A stretch of DNA of 64,000 nt from Hymenolepis diminuta (Eukaryota; Platyhelminthes; Cestoda; Cyclophyllidea; Hymenolepididae). The translations under genes were made by a program, and so were the position numbers. Shown in pieces: positions 49,001-62,500 of the stretch (the first letter of the stretch is position 1; every line of letters begins with the position of its first letter). The stretch lies in the NCBI GenBank assembly GCA_900708905.1, contig CAADRB010000013.1, positions 841,586 to 905,585 of the forward strand. Reading direction: 5' to 3'. The notes beneath the pieces were generated by a model. It saw nothing but the letters and a program-made list of their open reading frames with translations, was not told the origin of the DNA and did not search any database.

Positions 49001-50593
49001 TTGAATCGTTCCATCTACCCCATCATGGGATTTGAGCGAGAAGTCCGAATGTGCACGGAGTGTTTCAAGGCAATTTCAGGCGAAGAGTAAGTTGCTCGAT
49101 TCTTCCCTTTGTTCACATATCGCCGTTTTCATTGCTGATCGTCTGTATTGTTTTGTTTTGCAGCCTAACAAGCCTGGCCCATTACTTTGATGCGCGTCAT
49201 CCCATTGTCCGTCAACATCTCCTTGGTGACCAGAACATTATGCTGACGATTGGCAGAAACAAAGAAGTCAAGGTAGGGACGGTTTCACTGATAGTACTTA
49301 TCTGACTACATTAACCCTCAATGTGATGTGGGGGGATTTCATCCTGTAAGGAGATAAGACTGGTCTTCTAGACTAAATTTTTTCCTAAAGTTTACAAGTA
49401 GGCAGCCACTTCTTCCTAATATGCTAAGATCATGACTTGTGCCATTTATTTTGCATTACAAATTGAAAAAGTGGGAATAGAGGAGTAGGATAGGTGTTTA
49501 GCTAACCGTCTATGAGCCGTAAGGAAGCATTATCATATGACGGTTGGGGTATAAATCAGTTCATTTATTTCTGCACTTTGAACCTATCGTAATGACATAA
49601 CCTTCCGACTTTTTATTCATGAAATTTATGAAGATATTACATTACTTTGCATTACTTTTCAACATTTTTTTATAAAGGAAGGTTTGATATCCTTATTCCT
49701 CCATGAATTGGATGCTCTTTTTGAACTATGGAATGCGGAAGCTGTTGCTAATTTAAGTAGTTTTCGAATGGTTAGGACGCCACATGACCGGAATGACAAA
49801 ACCCATCCAGTATTGCTAAGTTAGAGATGGATGGGAATTTTTCAGTGGGTGAATCACCGAGTCATTCACTCCTCTTCCTCGATTAGCACTACATAAACAT
49901 ACATTGCTACTGCCCATACTTGAGCATACAGTTACAAGAGATTTATCGCTAATTAAATCCAATGATAGCTTAAACTGACTTCAGTAATTATTGAAAACCC
50001 TCTGCGTTTATACTAAGAGTGAATCGGGTGGATCTGCTCACGTTACTATTGTACACTGAGCGCTCTTAGAAGCAATGTCTAACAGTTGGGTGATAGGAGG
50101 GGTCTTAAATGGAGCTTATACCCTAACCTATCACATCATTCGTAAGCATAAATAGTTAAAACAGTTAATATGTATAAACATGAACTGATTATACACAGTG
50201 AGATTAAGGCATCCTCAAACTGTGGTTGATGATACTACTTATAATTATTTTCTACTTCATCGGATGACCTTTTCCTCTTATGCATTATGAAATCTTCATT
50301 CAGCTGTTCCTGTGTAGATCAGTTCTAATTTGCATTTCAAAAACCGTAGCCACATGCGGATGAACCTCAAACCTGTCATCAGTGTCTCTCACCATAACTC
50401 CTCGAGCCAGGCTTGCTTACAGAAACAGTTTTAATCCCCAATATTCTAATATGTGATTTAATTAGGACGTTTTGCCTCCGGATCTTTGTGCACAGTTCTC
50501 AACCCATAATCTCTCTCCCCATTGAATTAGGTAAGACTTTCTTACAAAACTGATTTCTCATTTTAGGTCTGGGATCTCAAAACATTCCTGTGA
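43001..50593 (+). CDS. WDFY2: WD repeat and FYVE domain-containing protein (WDFY1/WDFY2 type)
   Basis: These cytosolic proteins bind PI3P on early endosomes through FYVE and scaffold signalling through a WD40 propeller. Exons: 43001-43140, 43171-43238, 43273-43552, 43603-43846, 45336-45647, 48956-49086, 49164-49272 and 50567-50593; 436 residues (human WDFY2 400). WD blades include SSEDRSLRLWVMRDSGRYWP, GLANGTISDF, RFDAATKCLFVGDANGRVT-like sequence, and HTKSVTSMCWD with SSSADNSVILWDIGGGKGT. FYVE lies at about residues 320-388: WAESD, then Cys 324/327, RQHHCRRCG with Cys 351/354, Cys 359/362 and Cys 381/384. All eight zinc cysteines and the lipid-binding HHCR are present. The last blade resumes at LGDQNIMLTIGRNKEVKVWD, ending FL. 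An in-frame ATG at 42893 would add a hydrophobic leader. The FYVE finger is split by a 3.3-kb intron. Confidence 0.96.
43847..45335 (+). other. WDFY intron, 1.5 kb
   Basis: Joins YELQ to GHKNTV at phase 0. No gene or clear repeat is seen. Confidence 0.8.
45648..48955 (+). other. WDFY intron within the FYVE finger, 3.3 kb
   Basis: GTGAGT donor after VRQ, TTTCAG acceptor before HHCRRC. No gene is seen. A short stretch at about 48176-48200 (TTACCAACCGTATTAATTAA) weakly resembles the SINE-like body. Confidence 0.75.
49273..50566 (+). other. WDFY last intron, 1.3 kb
   Basis: Separates the body of the gene from a 27-nt terminal exon encoding VWDLKTFL. No other feature is seen. Confidence 0.8.
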
Positions 50594-50913
50594 TTAACCT
50601 CCCTCATCCTCATTCTGACACCACCTCTCTGCCTCGAGTGACTACCTGCGATTTCCCCATTGGATCTCTCTCTCGTGCTGAATTCTCATTGACTCACTTC
50701 CAGTTTCCCTTTACAATACTGTTTCCATATTCTTAAAAGTCACGAACAAATCAACTCTATTTGGTCCATGTAAATACCTTGCGTGCTTCAGCCTGTTACT
50801 CAACAAATCCGTTTTTCCATTCAATGCAAAAAGAAATTATTACATTGTCATGCATAAAACTCTAACAAAATATGAATGATAAGTTTTGTAAGGAGGGGTC
50901 CCTGAGAGAAACT
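50594..50913. other. Convergent 3' ends of WDFY and UQCC1
   Basis: Only 320 bp lie between the two stop codons, so both 3' UTRs are short or overlap. No canonical AATAAA is visible on either strand. Confidence 0.6.
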
Positions 50914-51678
50914 TCATTTAGCCCATTCTGGCCAAGTAAAACAGTAGTACATCCGACGATTAGCGTACTCTGGGTTTATTTTCTCCTCATTTAAGCGAAG
51001 AAAAGTTGGCATACCTCTCCCAACAACCTGGTCGCTTGGCAGACTATTAAGATGAGCAAGCTGCCTTCGGATATAGCGGACTAGAGTATCTAACTGTTCC
51101 GCTGAGGTGTCGGGGGAGGAGATAAAGAGGTTTCTCCAAAGAGCTGCGGCTAAGGCGGCATCTGAATGCATTAAAAGGGCTTCGTCATATGCAAAAACAG
51201 ATCCGAAGAATTGACTCTTGAATTGGTCTATGTGGTCATGTTGTTTACGAATTATGCCGAAAGGTTTCATTCGACCTTTCAGGTCTGTCCATATTAACTA
51301 CAAGAGCAAGGTAAAAATGGTTAGGCTTCGACCAACCTGGATAAAAGCATTCTTCATAATACGACCTTCTTGTCCCTCTCTTCGTAAACGGACAAGACAC
51401 ATCCATATATGTAAAGTGGTAAGGGAGAACCAAGTTTGAAAAATGTCTGGAAGATTAAGTTTTTCGACGAAATCCTTAAATTCAGGATATTCTGCACAAA
51501 CTGCGTATATGTTTTCACCAGAGAGCTTCAGACGTCCATTACTATACCTTAGACCGAACCCCATTTTATATTTTAGAAAATCAGTGAATCTCGGTTCAGC
51601 TTGTGATATAACTTGAGAGGTTCCAGATAAAGATGATTGAAACGCTGGAAAAGAGCGTAGAATACTGCTGCTACTCAT
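50914..51678 (-). CDS. UQCC1: Ubiquinol-cytochrome c reductase complex assembly factor 1 (CBP3 homologue)
   Basis: UQCC1/Cbp3 assists synthesis and assembly of cytochrome b into mitochondrial complex III. Two exons on the minus strand, 51678-51337 and 51297-50914, are split by a 39-bp intron; 241 residues (human 299). Conserved CBP3 blocks: FVEKLNLPDIFQTWFSLTTL, HIWMCLVRLRREGQEGR, the exon join AFIQ to LIWTDL, FFGSVFAYDEALLMHSDAAL followed by AAALWRNLF, and the C-terminal LVRYIRRQLAHLNSLPSDQV. The N-terminus (MSSSSILRSFPAFQSS) is Ser-rich with basic and no acidic residues, fitting a mitochondrial targeting peptide. The start sits only 12 bp from an assembly gap, so a further 5' exon or an earlier start may be hidden there. 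Confidence 0.93.
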
Positions 51679-51690
51679 AGAGTGAAATCT

Positions 51691-52192
51691 NNNNNNNNNN
51701 NNNNNNNNNNNNNNNNNNNNNNNNNNNNNNNNNNNNNNNNNNNNNNNNNNNNNNNNNNNNNNNNNNNNNNNNNNNNNNNNNNNNNNNNNNNNNNNNNNNN
51801 NNNNNNNNNNNNNNNNNNNNNNNNNNNNNNNNNNNNNNNNNNNNNNNNNNNNNNNNNNNNNNNNNNNNNNNNNNNNNNNNNNNNNNNNNNNNNNNNNNNN
51901 NNNNNNNNNNNNNNNNNNNNNNNNNNNNNNNNNNNNNNNNNNNNNNNNNNNNNNNNNNNNNNNNNNNNNNNNNNNNNNNNNNNNNNNNNNNNNNNNNNNN
52001 NNNNNNNNNNNNNNNNNNNNNNNNNNNNNNNNNNNNNNNNNNNNNNNNNNNNNNNNNNNNNNNNNNNNNNNNNNNNNNNNNNNNNNNNNNNNNNNNNNNN
52101 NNNNNNNNNNNNNNNNNNNNNNNNNNNNNNNNNNNNNNNNNNNNNNNNNNNNNNNNNNNNNNNNNNNNNNNNNNNNNNNNNNNNNNNNNNNN
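51691..52192. other. Assembly gap (502 N)
   Basis: Lies immediately upstream of UQCC1 and ends at the edge of an R2 repeat copy, suggesting that the repeat caused the assembly break. Confidence 0.99.
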
Positions 52193-53571
52193 TCTCTTTT
52201 ATTCGAACGAATTTTTTTACATTACTGTTTAAAAGAGCGCATAATATAAATAGACAAATCGATAGGGAAACTGGCTTTTTTCTATATAATGGTTTGAGTC
52301 GTTTTGTTTTGTGGTGTTATCGGGTGATATCCGTAACTAGAGCCATTTCTTAGGGAATCTAAGAGTCAGTTACTGTATCTCACAGGGAAGGACAGATTAT
52401 AACATAAACCTGTAATTAGAATATATTTTCAGCAACTTTTAAAAAATTCTTTGAGCAAGAAAATTTAGGTAACGACTAAACGAAGACTTAAAATGCGCTT
52501 CCCTTTCTTGTTTTCAGACTGTGTTTATTGATTTCTCTAAGTGAATTTTTTAGGAATTATCTTTAATGAAACTTTAATTGATTATAAAGAATATGTACTG
52601 ATTCTTTATAAGCATATATGTATACTATTTTATTTACACATTTATAATAACATGTAATTTCAATAATAAATATAAATTTTAATCGAGATTAAATAAGATA
52701 GACAGTAATGTGCCACTTCGCATAGAGATTTTCATTTTTCAAGTGTTGGGCATCTAACATTAACATAAAATCGTCCACGAGTTTGATTCTGAAGTACAGT
52801 AGCTATAAACTTTCTAAACAAATTCTTCATTTAGTTTATAAATACTTAACGCTTTTTCTTTTTGCTGAACAGAATGTCATCCAAAATGTTAAATTATGGT
52901 TTCCGTACATATAAAGTAATCAGTTTTGATTTGATTTTTATCAACGGTAAATTACCTTATTTCTTAAAACATTCTAAATAATGGAAAGAAAAAGTTAAAA
53001 ATGAAATTATTTAAAGCTTTTAATGAACCAAACGCATCTTAAGGTCATATGTTACATTTTGTGCAAGGTACGTAATATTTAATAATATTCGTATTTTCCG
53101 AAGCTTTAGAAGTTTGGTATTAATTATGATAGTTCTATGTTCTTAACAAAAAAGTATTTCGATTAAAATATGTTCCAAAAATTACTATATATAATATATA
53201 TGTTCTTATATGCGATGATAAAAACCCAAAATCTCTTTTTGCATTAAGATTTTTAATACGTATGCATACTGCACATTTAAGATATTTAAAATACTTTAGT
53301 TTTGCATGTAAATTAGTATCTTTAAATTATCAAAATAGATTATTAGAATGGATATCTGAATTTCGGTCTTATTCATTAATTAATCATAAGAAGACAAATT
53401 ACTCTGATGATTGATAATCCAATATTTTCAACGGTTTTTCTCTTATGTTTAACTGTTAACTCTATGTATCAGAACATACTTTCATTCACTTATAAGTAGC
53501 ACGTAAATATACTACGCATTTTACATAAATTTGTCTTTCATATCGTACGTTTTAAAATTTTTAGAATTAAA
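52193..53571. other. Intergenic between UQCC1 and PIGN
   Basis: Begins with R2 copy 2 (52198-52402), then extremely AT-rich DNA with no gene. A pyrimidine-AG sequence at 53556-53564 ends 7 bp before the PIGN ATG. Confidence 0.55.
52198..52402 (+). repeat. R2 repeat, copy 2
   Basis: Same ordered blocks as 41240-41460, starting TTTATTCGAACGAATT and including GGTTTGAGTCGTTTTGTTTT, GTGGTGTTATCGGGTGATAT and GAATCTAAGAGTCAGTTAC, ending GATTATAAC. The 5' edge may continue into the gap. Confidence 0.75.
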
Positions 53572-56500
53572 ATGAAATGCTACAACTTCTGTATCCCGAC
53601 TATTTTCATTTCCTATGTTATTAATATATTTGTGATCTTACTCACAACATTCAATTCCTCCATTCCAAATTATGTTGAACCAGTTGGATATACAAAAATG
53701 CCTCCGTTTTCCAAACGGGTAATTTTAATTTCAATCGACGGACTAGCAATACATATTTTGCAAACGAGTGAACAAAATCGTATCTCGTTTTTAATGTGAG
53801 TATCTACAAATCTTATTGGAAACGCTGACTTATTAAATTGCATTCATCATTTTTAACATGGAAAATGTTTTAAAATGATTAGCTCGATAAATCAATGCTT
53901 TTTACGATATTTTATAACATTTTTGTGTAACGGGACCATTTTATGTCAATTTGAAACACTATTTATGTAATATATTTGGTAATATATTGCATAAAGTAAA
54001 TCACTGAAACTATGTTTGTGGCCACCGTTCGTGCCTAATGATGGCTGTGAACGTAATTAGAATTTTTGTTAATTTTAACATTGATAATTGACGAACAAAA
54101 ATCTCAAAAATCATACAGTTAATATATTACCGTCCATATTTGATTATATTGTTTTATTGAAAATCATAAGAATGTTCAAAATGAGATATCTAGAAATTAA
54201 ATTCACCGTTGCAACTAACATTAAACTTAAAATAATGGATTTGTACAGACTGGAATGGAAGCTAGAGATTGAAGAAAAAAATTCCCGAAAATTTGTAAAA
54301 TTCATGTGCAAAATGTTACTAAAAATCAAAAAATGTCCAAATCGATGCTTACTATTATTAGATAATCATAAGGGTTAATTATTTCCCTTCTCGATTCTGT
54401 CATTATTGCTTTCTGTACTTAAGTTTAATCCAAAAATTTAAAATATCATTGCCAAAATACTATTTCATCATTTTTCAGGCTATTGATATTTAAGTACCAC
54501 TCGTATCTAATTGAAGCCGTAATAAGAACGATTGAAATCCAGCTATTGTTACCGAATTCAGTTAGTATGCACATACAATAATTAAATTGTGCAGAGTTTA
54601 AAACAAAACAGTTAAATATTTGAGCTTTTTCTCCTCGGCGAAAGTAAAACTTCGAGCTGCTTAACTGCATATAGGAAAATTTTGTCTTCTCAACCATTTG
54701 AAGAAAAAAAAGAAATGAAGGGCAAGACCGGCCCATATTGATTAAATAACACCGATTAACTGTACTGAAAGTATTACTTTCCCATTCTGTAAAAAGGCGA
54801 ATGGCTGAAACGAAAGGAGTAATGGGAATCGTAAAGGCCGAAGCTCCAACAGAAACTCGACCACGCCACGTTGCTCTTCTCTCTGGTTTTAACGAAGATC
54901 TATTCAACATCTGGGGCTGTGAGTATCTTTTTTGAATATCTAATTTGGTTTCAGTTTGGAAGAGGAATCTTCATCCCTTCGAAAGTATTCTTCACAATGC
55001 GCAATTTAGTTGGGCTTACGGGGACCCGGTGGCTATCAAGCCATTCTTAGTCGAAGCGACTGATAGACGAAGTTCGAGTATGAAATTAGAATATTATCCC
55101 GAAATATCACATAACTCCATGTACGCAGATGACTTCGTTCTCAAGAAGTTCAAAGTTAGTTGGATCTTATTTTTATTTTCAATTCATAATATAGAAAATA
55201 TAGAGTAAAATGAGGAAATCTGACAGATAGATACTCAAAAGAGATCAAAATTTAAGAATTCACACACATAACATCGAAAAAGAGGTAAGATAAAATGATG
55301 TCATAGGAGTGATTGAAAGCTTTATTCATTGTGTTATTCGTGTTAAGTATTTTTAAGCAAAATTTTTAGTTGCATTTGGTTTGTGCCTACTTTTGAGATT
55401 ATTTTATTTGTAGTCCTGCCAACTAGTTTAAAATAAACTCCTAAACAGTGGGAGATTTTTTTAAACAACATTAATTATGACATGCAGTAGCCATTAATTA
55501 TTTATTATTAATTTATTGAAATATATTTCATATTGAAATATGATATCTAGAATTTAATGAGCATTGCTTAATTTGGCTTCTTGGAAAAATAGTTTAGACG
55601 GCTTATAGTGCTCACTCTTTATTTCGACAAGCATTAATTGGAAATCAGAGATATGTCTCCCTCAAAACTCCTTTAAACTGCTCGAGATTTGATTATATCA
55701 CTTGTGATTTTAAGTTTGGTGGAGCAAATCTTGGCATCAATTCGATCAGATACTATTATAATGAGAAACAACCTCCCTTGCACTCAAGTGACTGGTTTGC
55801 GAACTGCATAGGATACTAGTTACCCGGAACGATCTCTACCTTAGCCATTCGCTTTCATCTAGATGTTTGCATGAATTCGCCTGAGATTGGGCTTTTCTAC
55901 TATAGATAAAGGCATTGTCTTAGGTGGTTTTATTAGCCCAATTAAAGGCTTTCATTACTTTATATCAATGTGTTCTAATATGAGACGATGTTCGAATCCG
56001 ATTTAGACGTTCATCGAAACTGACTTAAATAAATTCATCGAAGCCGACGAAGTAACGCAGGATGGTAGACGAGGGAAGCTACTATTTCTTCATCTCTGCT
56101 CAGTGGATGATGCAGGTCATCATGGAGGTTACAATGCTCCCCTCTACGATCAAATAGTTCTGAACGCCAATGTTATTATTGAGCAGATCTATGAGCTTTA
56201 TCGTAAAAAAGTGAGTGAAGAGGATCTTGTCTCTACGACTTTCATTGTTACGGCGGATCACGGAACTAAACCTGAGGGTAAGAGCAGCGGGTTTTATTTA
56301 ATTCGCTTGTAAGAAGTTTGAATGGCCTTGCATTCATGCCAAACGGATATCAACTGCCATTTACCGAAATTTTATTTTAAACTAGTCCTCGAAAGCGCTA
56401 ATTACCGTATACTAAGTCCAGAATAAGGATTATTGACTGAACGTACTTGCGTTCCTCCCAGATTTTAGGAATGGAGCTGCTACGGCCCTTGAAGCCACCA

Positions 56501-59500
56501 TGAACCTCCACTCTAATATGATGCTTAGTTAGACTTTGTTAGATAAAGCTTGATGCTTATAGCTTTGGTTTGGAACACGTATGATTCATTTAGTGCAAAT
56601 GTAAACACTGTTGATTTGCTTACATTAAGCTCTCAAATCACTCTCTGATTGCGGAACCAGCCACATGTTCGGTGTAATGGTCCTTGATTAAATGTATTCC
56701 ATTCTGCATCAACTTCACGCAAAAACTAACATCTCAAATCCCGACTTCCCAAGGCAATTTTTAGTAGACTAGAGATGTTGACAGTTTGAAAAACGATTAT
56801 TCTGGTGCTCATTTTGGTGGTACGCTTTGGATGTAATCCCTATTTAGAAGCAATTTCAACTATTTGCTGAGAAGAATGACTTAAGCAGCAGCTTTTAGTT
56901 ACAGTAATATAATTGCAACTACAACTAACTCCTATTTAATTTGATTGGCAGAGTGAAAATTGATAATTTTAACCCTTAAATACCGTATCAATTTACCAAT
57001 GGATATTTATAAAAACTATTGTCGTTCTTTTTCATGCCACTGATGTCCGAAAACCAACTCGCCAGTGAGCAGATGAGAATTTTGTTCAGATTAACCATCA
57101 AGAGCACAAGAACAGTGATAGATCGAATACTGACAGAGAGAGTGACAGACAACTAGGAGATCATCTGCGGGATCTGAATTGCCCATCCCAAGACAAAGTG
57201 ACCTTGAGTTATCTCTGTTGGCGTCCTATCTAATATTAAAATGCATAATTATGTTAATATATAACACAGTTGTCCCATAGACGTAAGACGAAATAATATG
57301 TTAAGCTTAATGAATTTATGTAAATTCGTTGTCGGACAACTCTTTCTTTTGTTAAGTTAGTACCATCTATTGTTAATTAAAGCATCTAAATACGGTGGTG
57401 GTGTACATTACATGACTTCTAGTCCCTCTTATCAATAATTTTAATCTAATGAATTTCTAATTTTACATACAATCAAACGCCCAAAGTTGGAAAATCAAAA
57501 TGCAATTTCCTTATTAAACCAACGAATTGTCTTAAGAATGTATACTTTATACCTGAACTTTACACTGACATATTTTAAAAGTGGATATTCTGAAATGCTT
57601 AACTTCTGGCGGCGGAAAAATATTTAGGGAACCGGCAATGGAGACTGAGTCCTGTATGGAAATTTCTACTGGAATTGAAATATAATTGCCGAGCCAACCC
57701 GTAATAAGTGGCAGTGATTGAACAATGGTTATTAGTTATAGAGGAATCAGAGCTACAGAGAGTAAGAAGAAGGTAAGTATTCAATAGGAAGAATGGTTGA
57801 ATGAAAGGTACCAGGAAAATGCAAGTTACAGGTATGGTTGGTAGACTGACGTCAAGGATGCGCTAGCCCCATAGGTAGGTTTTATTTGTATAAACCGGCA
57901 GAAGGAGCAGGAACTGCACTATTCGCTGTAAATAAGGGTCGATTAGAGGACCTGGTTGTAGGAGTTGAATTAGTCACTACAGGTACCAGATGAGCTTTAT
58001 GCCTTGCAGTATTCGATGTCCGGAAGTAGATGAAGGTATAGACTGCGACTGTAGAGATCAATCACCGGACAGTATAAGCCAGGGTGGTATATTTATTCCT
58101 AATTAATTTGCAAATATAACTGGAATAGTATTATAAACCATATTTGCATATTGTAGCCAATAATGGAGTAAGATGTGTGCATAACCGACAAAATGACAGA
58201 TCCGTAGAGCGGAAGTCTCTTCCACTCAAACAAAAAATTAATTTTGAGTGTCGTTCCTAAAAATTCATCCAAATTCAAGAAACTTATTATTAATTTTCAT
58301 TATTTAGCATACAAAAAATTATACTGAATCGAATCAGTTTTCTGAGATTACATTTAAGCCATCTGAGTGTTCTCACTCTATTAAGGTGGACATGGAGGAA
58401 GTACAGATGACGAAATATTTGTGCCCTTTTTCGCCTGGGGAGCTGGAATTGCAAACATCCCAAATTCAAATCACGCCTTCAGTTTGCTAGCTCAGCAAAA
58501 CAGCGTGAGCACATTGGTAGCAAGTCTACTCAGTACTCTCATTCCTTCATATTCCCAGGTATTTAACAAATGTAAAATTCCCTCTAAACTATTCTATTTA
58601 GGGTTCACTTCCCATTCATCTATTGAATGCATCTGATCAAATCAAATCCAATTTGTTAAGGTCCAATATCCTTCATCTGATGAAACTAAACGAGGTGAGC
58701 AATTTACTATCAGTAATAATATAAATCACCAAGGCTCTTATTCACAAAGCGAATCGGCATTCAATTATATCTTCATTCACATCTATTGGTCCTCAAGCAA
58801 ATTTTGATGATCGAGTCGAGGACCTCAAAAGTTTAATGAAAAGAGAAAGAGTGTTACTAAATTCTTTATTCCACTCTAAATGGATGCTTTGGTCCAGGGC
58901 TTCGTAAGCACTATTCCATGCAAAACAAACGTCACTTTTGGGTATTTTAAACAAAAATAATTTATATTTTAGCTTTCTCTGGACGATTTCTGCTGCTTTA
59001 ACATCATTTGCCATTGTTGTCGATTTGATGGGATATCGGACTTCAAAAATTGCTCCTAACTACACTACCATCTTTCGAATTTGTACACTTTTAATCGCTT
59101 TAATAGAACTATTTAGAGGTAAAATTCATTTTTATTAATTTATTTTGCATAAACGAAAAATTTCTCGTTTTCTTAAAATTAAGTAAAATAATTAATTTGC
59201 CACGTATGTTTTATGTGGATATTTTTTTCCATTACTGCGGGTAACAATGATACCATGGATTTTGTTCCATTTTAAACAAATCTCATATTTTGATATATTG
59301 AAATGGCGTCAGTATTCTTTATCTTAAAATGCTTTTCTTAAATTTCGCCTACTTATTAACCATATTTATGGGTACTTATCTCCCTTGTAGTTATAGACTG
59401 CTGCAGAGATAAGCTATTGAATTTTCTGGATTACACAACCGAACCGAACTTCCGCGAGATATGCGTATTGCCGTTTATGTGTCTAATAACGGATTTCATC

Positions 59501-62500
59501 TTGGGTGGTTACGTGTCTTCGGGACGGTTGATGATCTCAAAAATGTTGGAACACTTCAAGATGTCAAAATATCAGATTTTGAGTTTTGTGCTCCTATTTC
59601 TTCAGAGTTATTTAATTGTAATTTTGAAAATTTCATTTATTAATGTTGGTGTTTTGTTAGATTGCTGCATTTCACAGGCCGGAATTTCATGCGGCAGCTG
59701 GAGTTATTGTATCAATTAATTTGATATTTAATCCCTTTCGAAATACGGAGTGGAAATTTGTAAGTTGTTATTGGCGCCTTAAGTAGTATCACAAGTCGCG
59801 CTTGATCATGCAAAACCAATTAAGTTTCTGAATTATGTTCATGACTGTGGTGGAAACGAGGACTGTACCTCGTGAATAACACAGAGGGAATATGTGTAAA
59901 GAAAGCACGCATAACCATGGAAACAGGATATGGCTGACTATCAATACAAATCACTTAAAAAATCTTTAAAATGATTTACTACCACAACGTAATCATTTGA
60001 AAATTTTTTTTGACTCTACGAAAAACCCATAATTGTTGACAGAATGACAATAGAATATTGCGAAACACGGAAGAATAAACCCGTGATACGAAGTATTATT
60101 AAAACTGGGTGAAAAGAGCACGCTAGAGTGAAGGAATGTGGCTCGTTGGGAATAAGTCAGTAGACGAGAGATGGGATGATGCCTAAATGCATTAAGAGAT
60201 TCAACTCGCTAACCGAACGAGGGTGGAAAATGTATTTGACTAGCAATGTAGCAAAGGATATTTTAATTTAATTATTTCTACTGAAAATGAAAAAAACGGG
60301 AACAAAGGGTAGAATTAAAGTGATAAACGGTGATAAGCCGAAAGTTACCACGCAGGAGATGATTCTGCATACTATAATATTTAAATAGTACATCTAGTCC
60401 ACTTGACCAAAGATGGCAACAAAGATAGGATTTTGACAACGGTACTGAGAGGGAGAGAATAGTAAATTTAGGGAATTAAGTCTTGAAATAAAGATGTCTA
60501 CGTAGCCACAGCCGTGGTCAAGTCCATTAATCTTCAGAATTTTATTAGTTGAAAGTTTCAAGAGCACTTATTTGGAGAATAGCTTTCAAGGCTGGCGGTT
60601 GCAGATGATGGATTTCAAGAGCGAGGATTTAAATTCATTTACATTCCTAAACTCCATATTTTCAGCTTATATAATTGAAGAAGAAATCGTATTTTAACGC
60701 TACGAGCTCTTTGGTTGGGCCTCCGTGAGGGAGAATTTTTTTCCTTTTAATTGTCAAAATGGCCGGGTGATGCTAGTTGACATAGTTTTAACAGCAAAGT
60801 TTACAAAAGCTTTGAAAAAAAGTAGATGAATTACATATTTCCAGTTTAAATTACTTAAAACATTTGCACACTCAGATAATGAACGTCGGACCAAAAGAAT
60901 ACTGCACTTTGACTATATTGACTTTTTAATTTATTTCAAAGGTAAACAATTGTTTCTTCTTGTGTTTACTGGGCACATATTTGTTATCAATTTGGCCCTA
61001 ACGCTGTAAATAGTATATCAGTTTGTATATTTATCTCTTCTATTCATTAAATTCACTCTTTGAAGACTTAAAACTTTTTCTTTTTCAACAGGCCCGTATC
61101 TTTTCACTTGTATTGACAATTCTTTACTCTCTATGGATGCTTATTCTACACAGTCAACCAATTGAAACGAACCCAAATTTATTGTAAATAACTCATATTG
61201 AATAATCACAAATGCTTTACAGAGGGCATCAGATAATATTGGGATTCATTCTCCTCTCACTTTGGATATTATTTAATGCAGTCACCTATTCAATCAAGGT
61301 ATCAATTAATGTTTATTAATTAAATTACCTCCGTGTATTCAGATAGATCGCATCATGCTTCATGAATGGTTTCTCCTGGAGTTTCAGAATCTGCTGCTTC
61401 ATGTATCCATTTAAATGTCTTCAAAATTATATACTCCTTTATTGAAAACATTTTACAATTTAAATTTAGTTCATTTAATATTTTCCTTGACCAAAATTTG
61501 TAGGTGCTTATAATTCATACACATTTATTCGGACTTAACATTTACGATCGGTCAGTGTTGTAAGTTTTGCTTTCGAATTTATTCATATTAATGTTTTATT
61601 AGAATTGTTAATTAAAATTTATTATATTAAGCAATTCAATAATCAAAAATATTTATATGGCATTGCAATGTTTTTTAATTTTTTAAAGTTAATTTAAAGT
61701 AGTAAAAATATAGCATATGCTAAACCTTATCCGTCGTTCCAGTTTGAGAGAACAATTTAAAAATATACAAACTTTAAAATGCATTTATTTAAGAAGTGTT
61801 TTGATGAAACAGTTTTTGCTGATTTCAATAAATAATTAAAGTAGTCTGTATTTCTGAAACAATTAAGGCTCGGTGCATTTAATGAATAAATGGCGTTCAA
61901 AATAAGTGAAATCTTGCGACCTCTACTTCTTGAAACGTGTGACTTATACCAACTTACTGCCATCGACTATCAACATCCGCGCATCCAGGAATATAAAGCT
62001 TCAGTTACGAAAATCGACCATTTGGACATTATATCACGACGCATTAACTTCAAACTCCATCGAAGATGTAGATTAAAGTCTACTACACAGTCAGACATAA
62101 TCCTAAATGTGTATGGATTTAAATTCGAGTCAGGTTTATGCTAATAATAGGTATAAAATATGAGATGAATTACTTTGTTTTAACGCAGATCGAGATGGAA
62201 TGAAGTAACTTTGCAGTAGTCTCGTAATAAAATTCGAATATTCCTTAAAAAAATGGATTCAATTCGAACTGGGAAAAAATGGTTATGATTTCTTTTTAAA
62301 ATATACAAATATTTTAATTAAATATTTCTCTTAATTTTTCTGTTTTTTGCTCTGATTTTAGGTCAGCCCTTTCGCAGTATGTTGTAAGACATTTCAATGG
62401 CAGTAATACTCCAATGCTTGTAAGTTTTTAATTTAGAATTGCAAAACAGTTTAAAATGATCTAACATTGCATTTACAATCCCATTTACTATCGAATTAAG

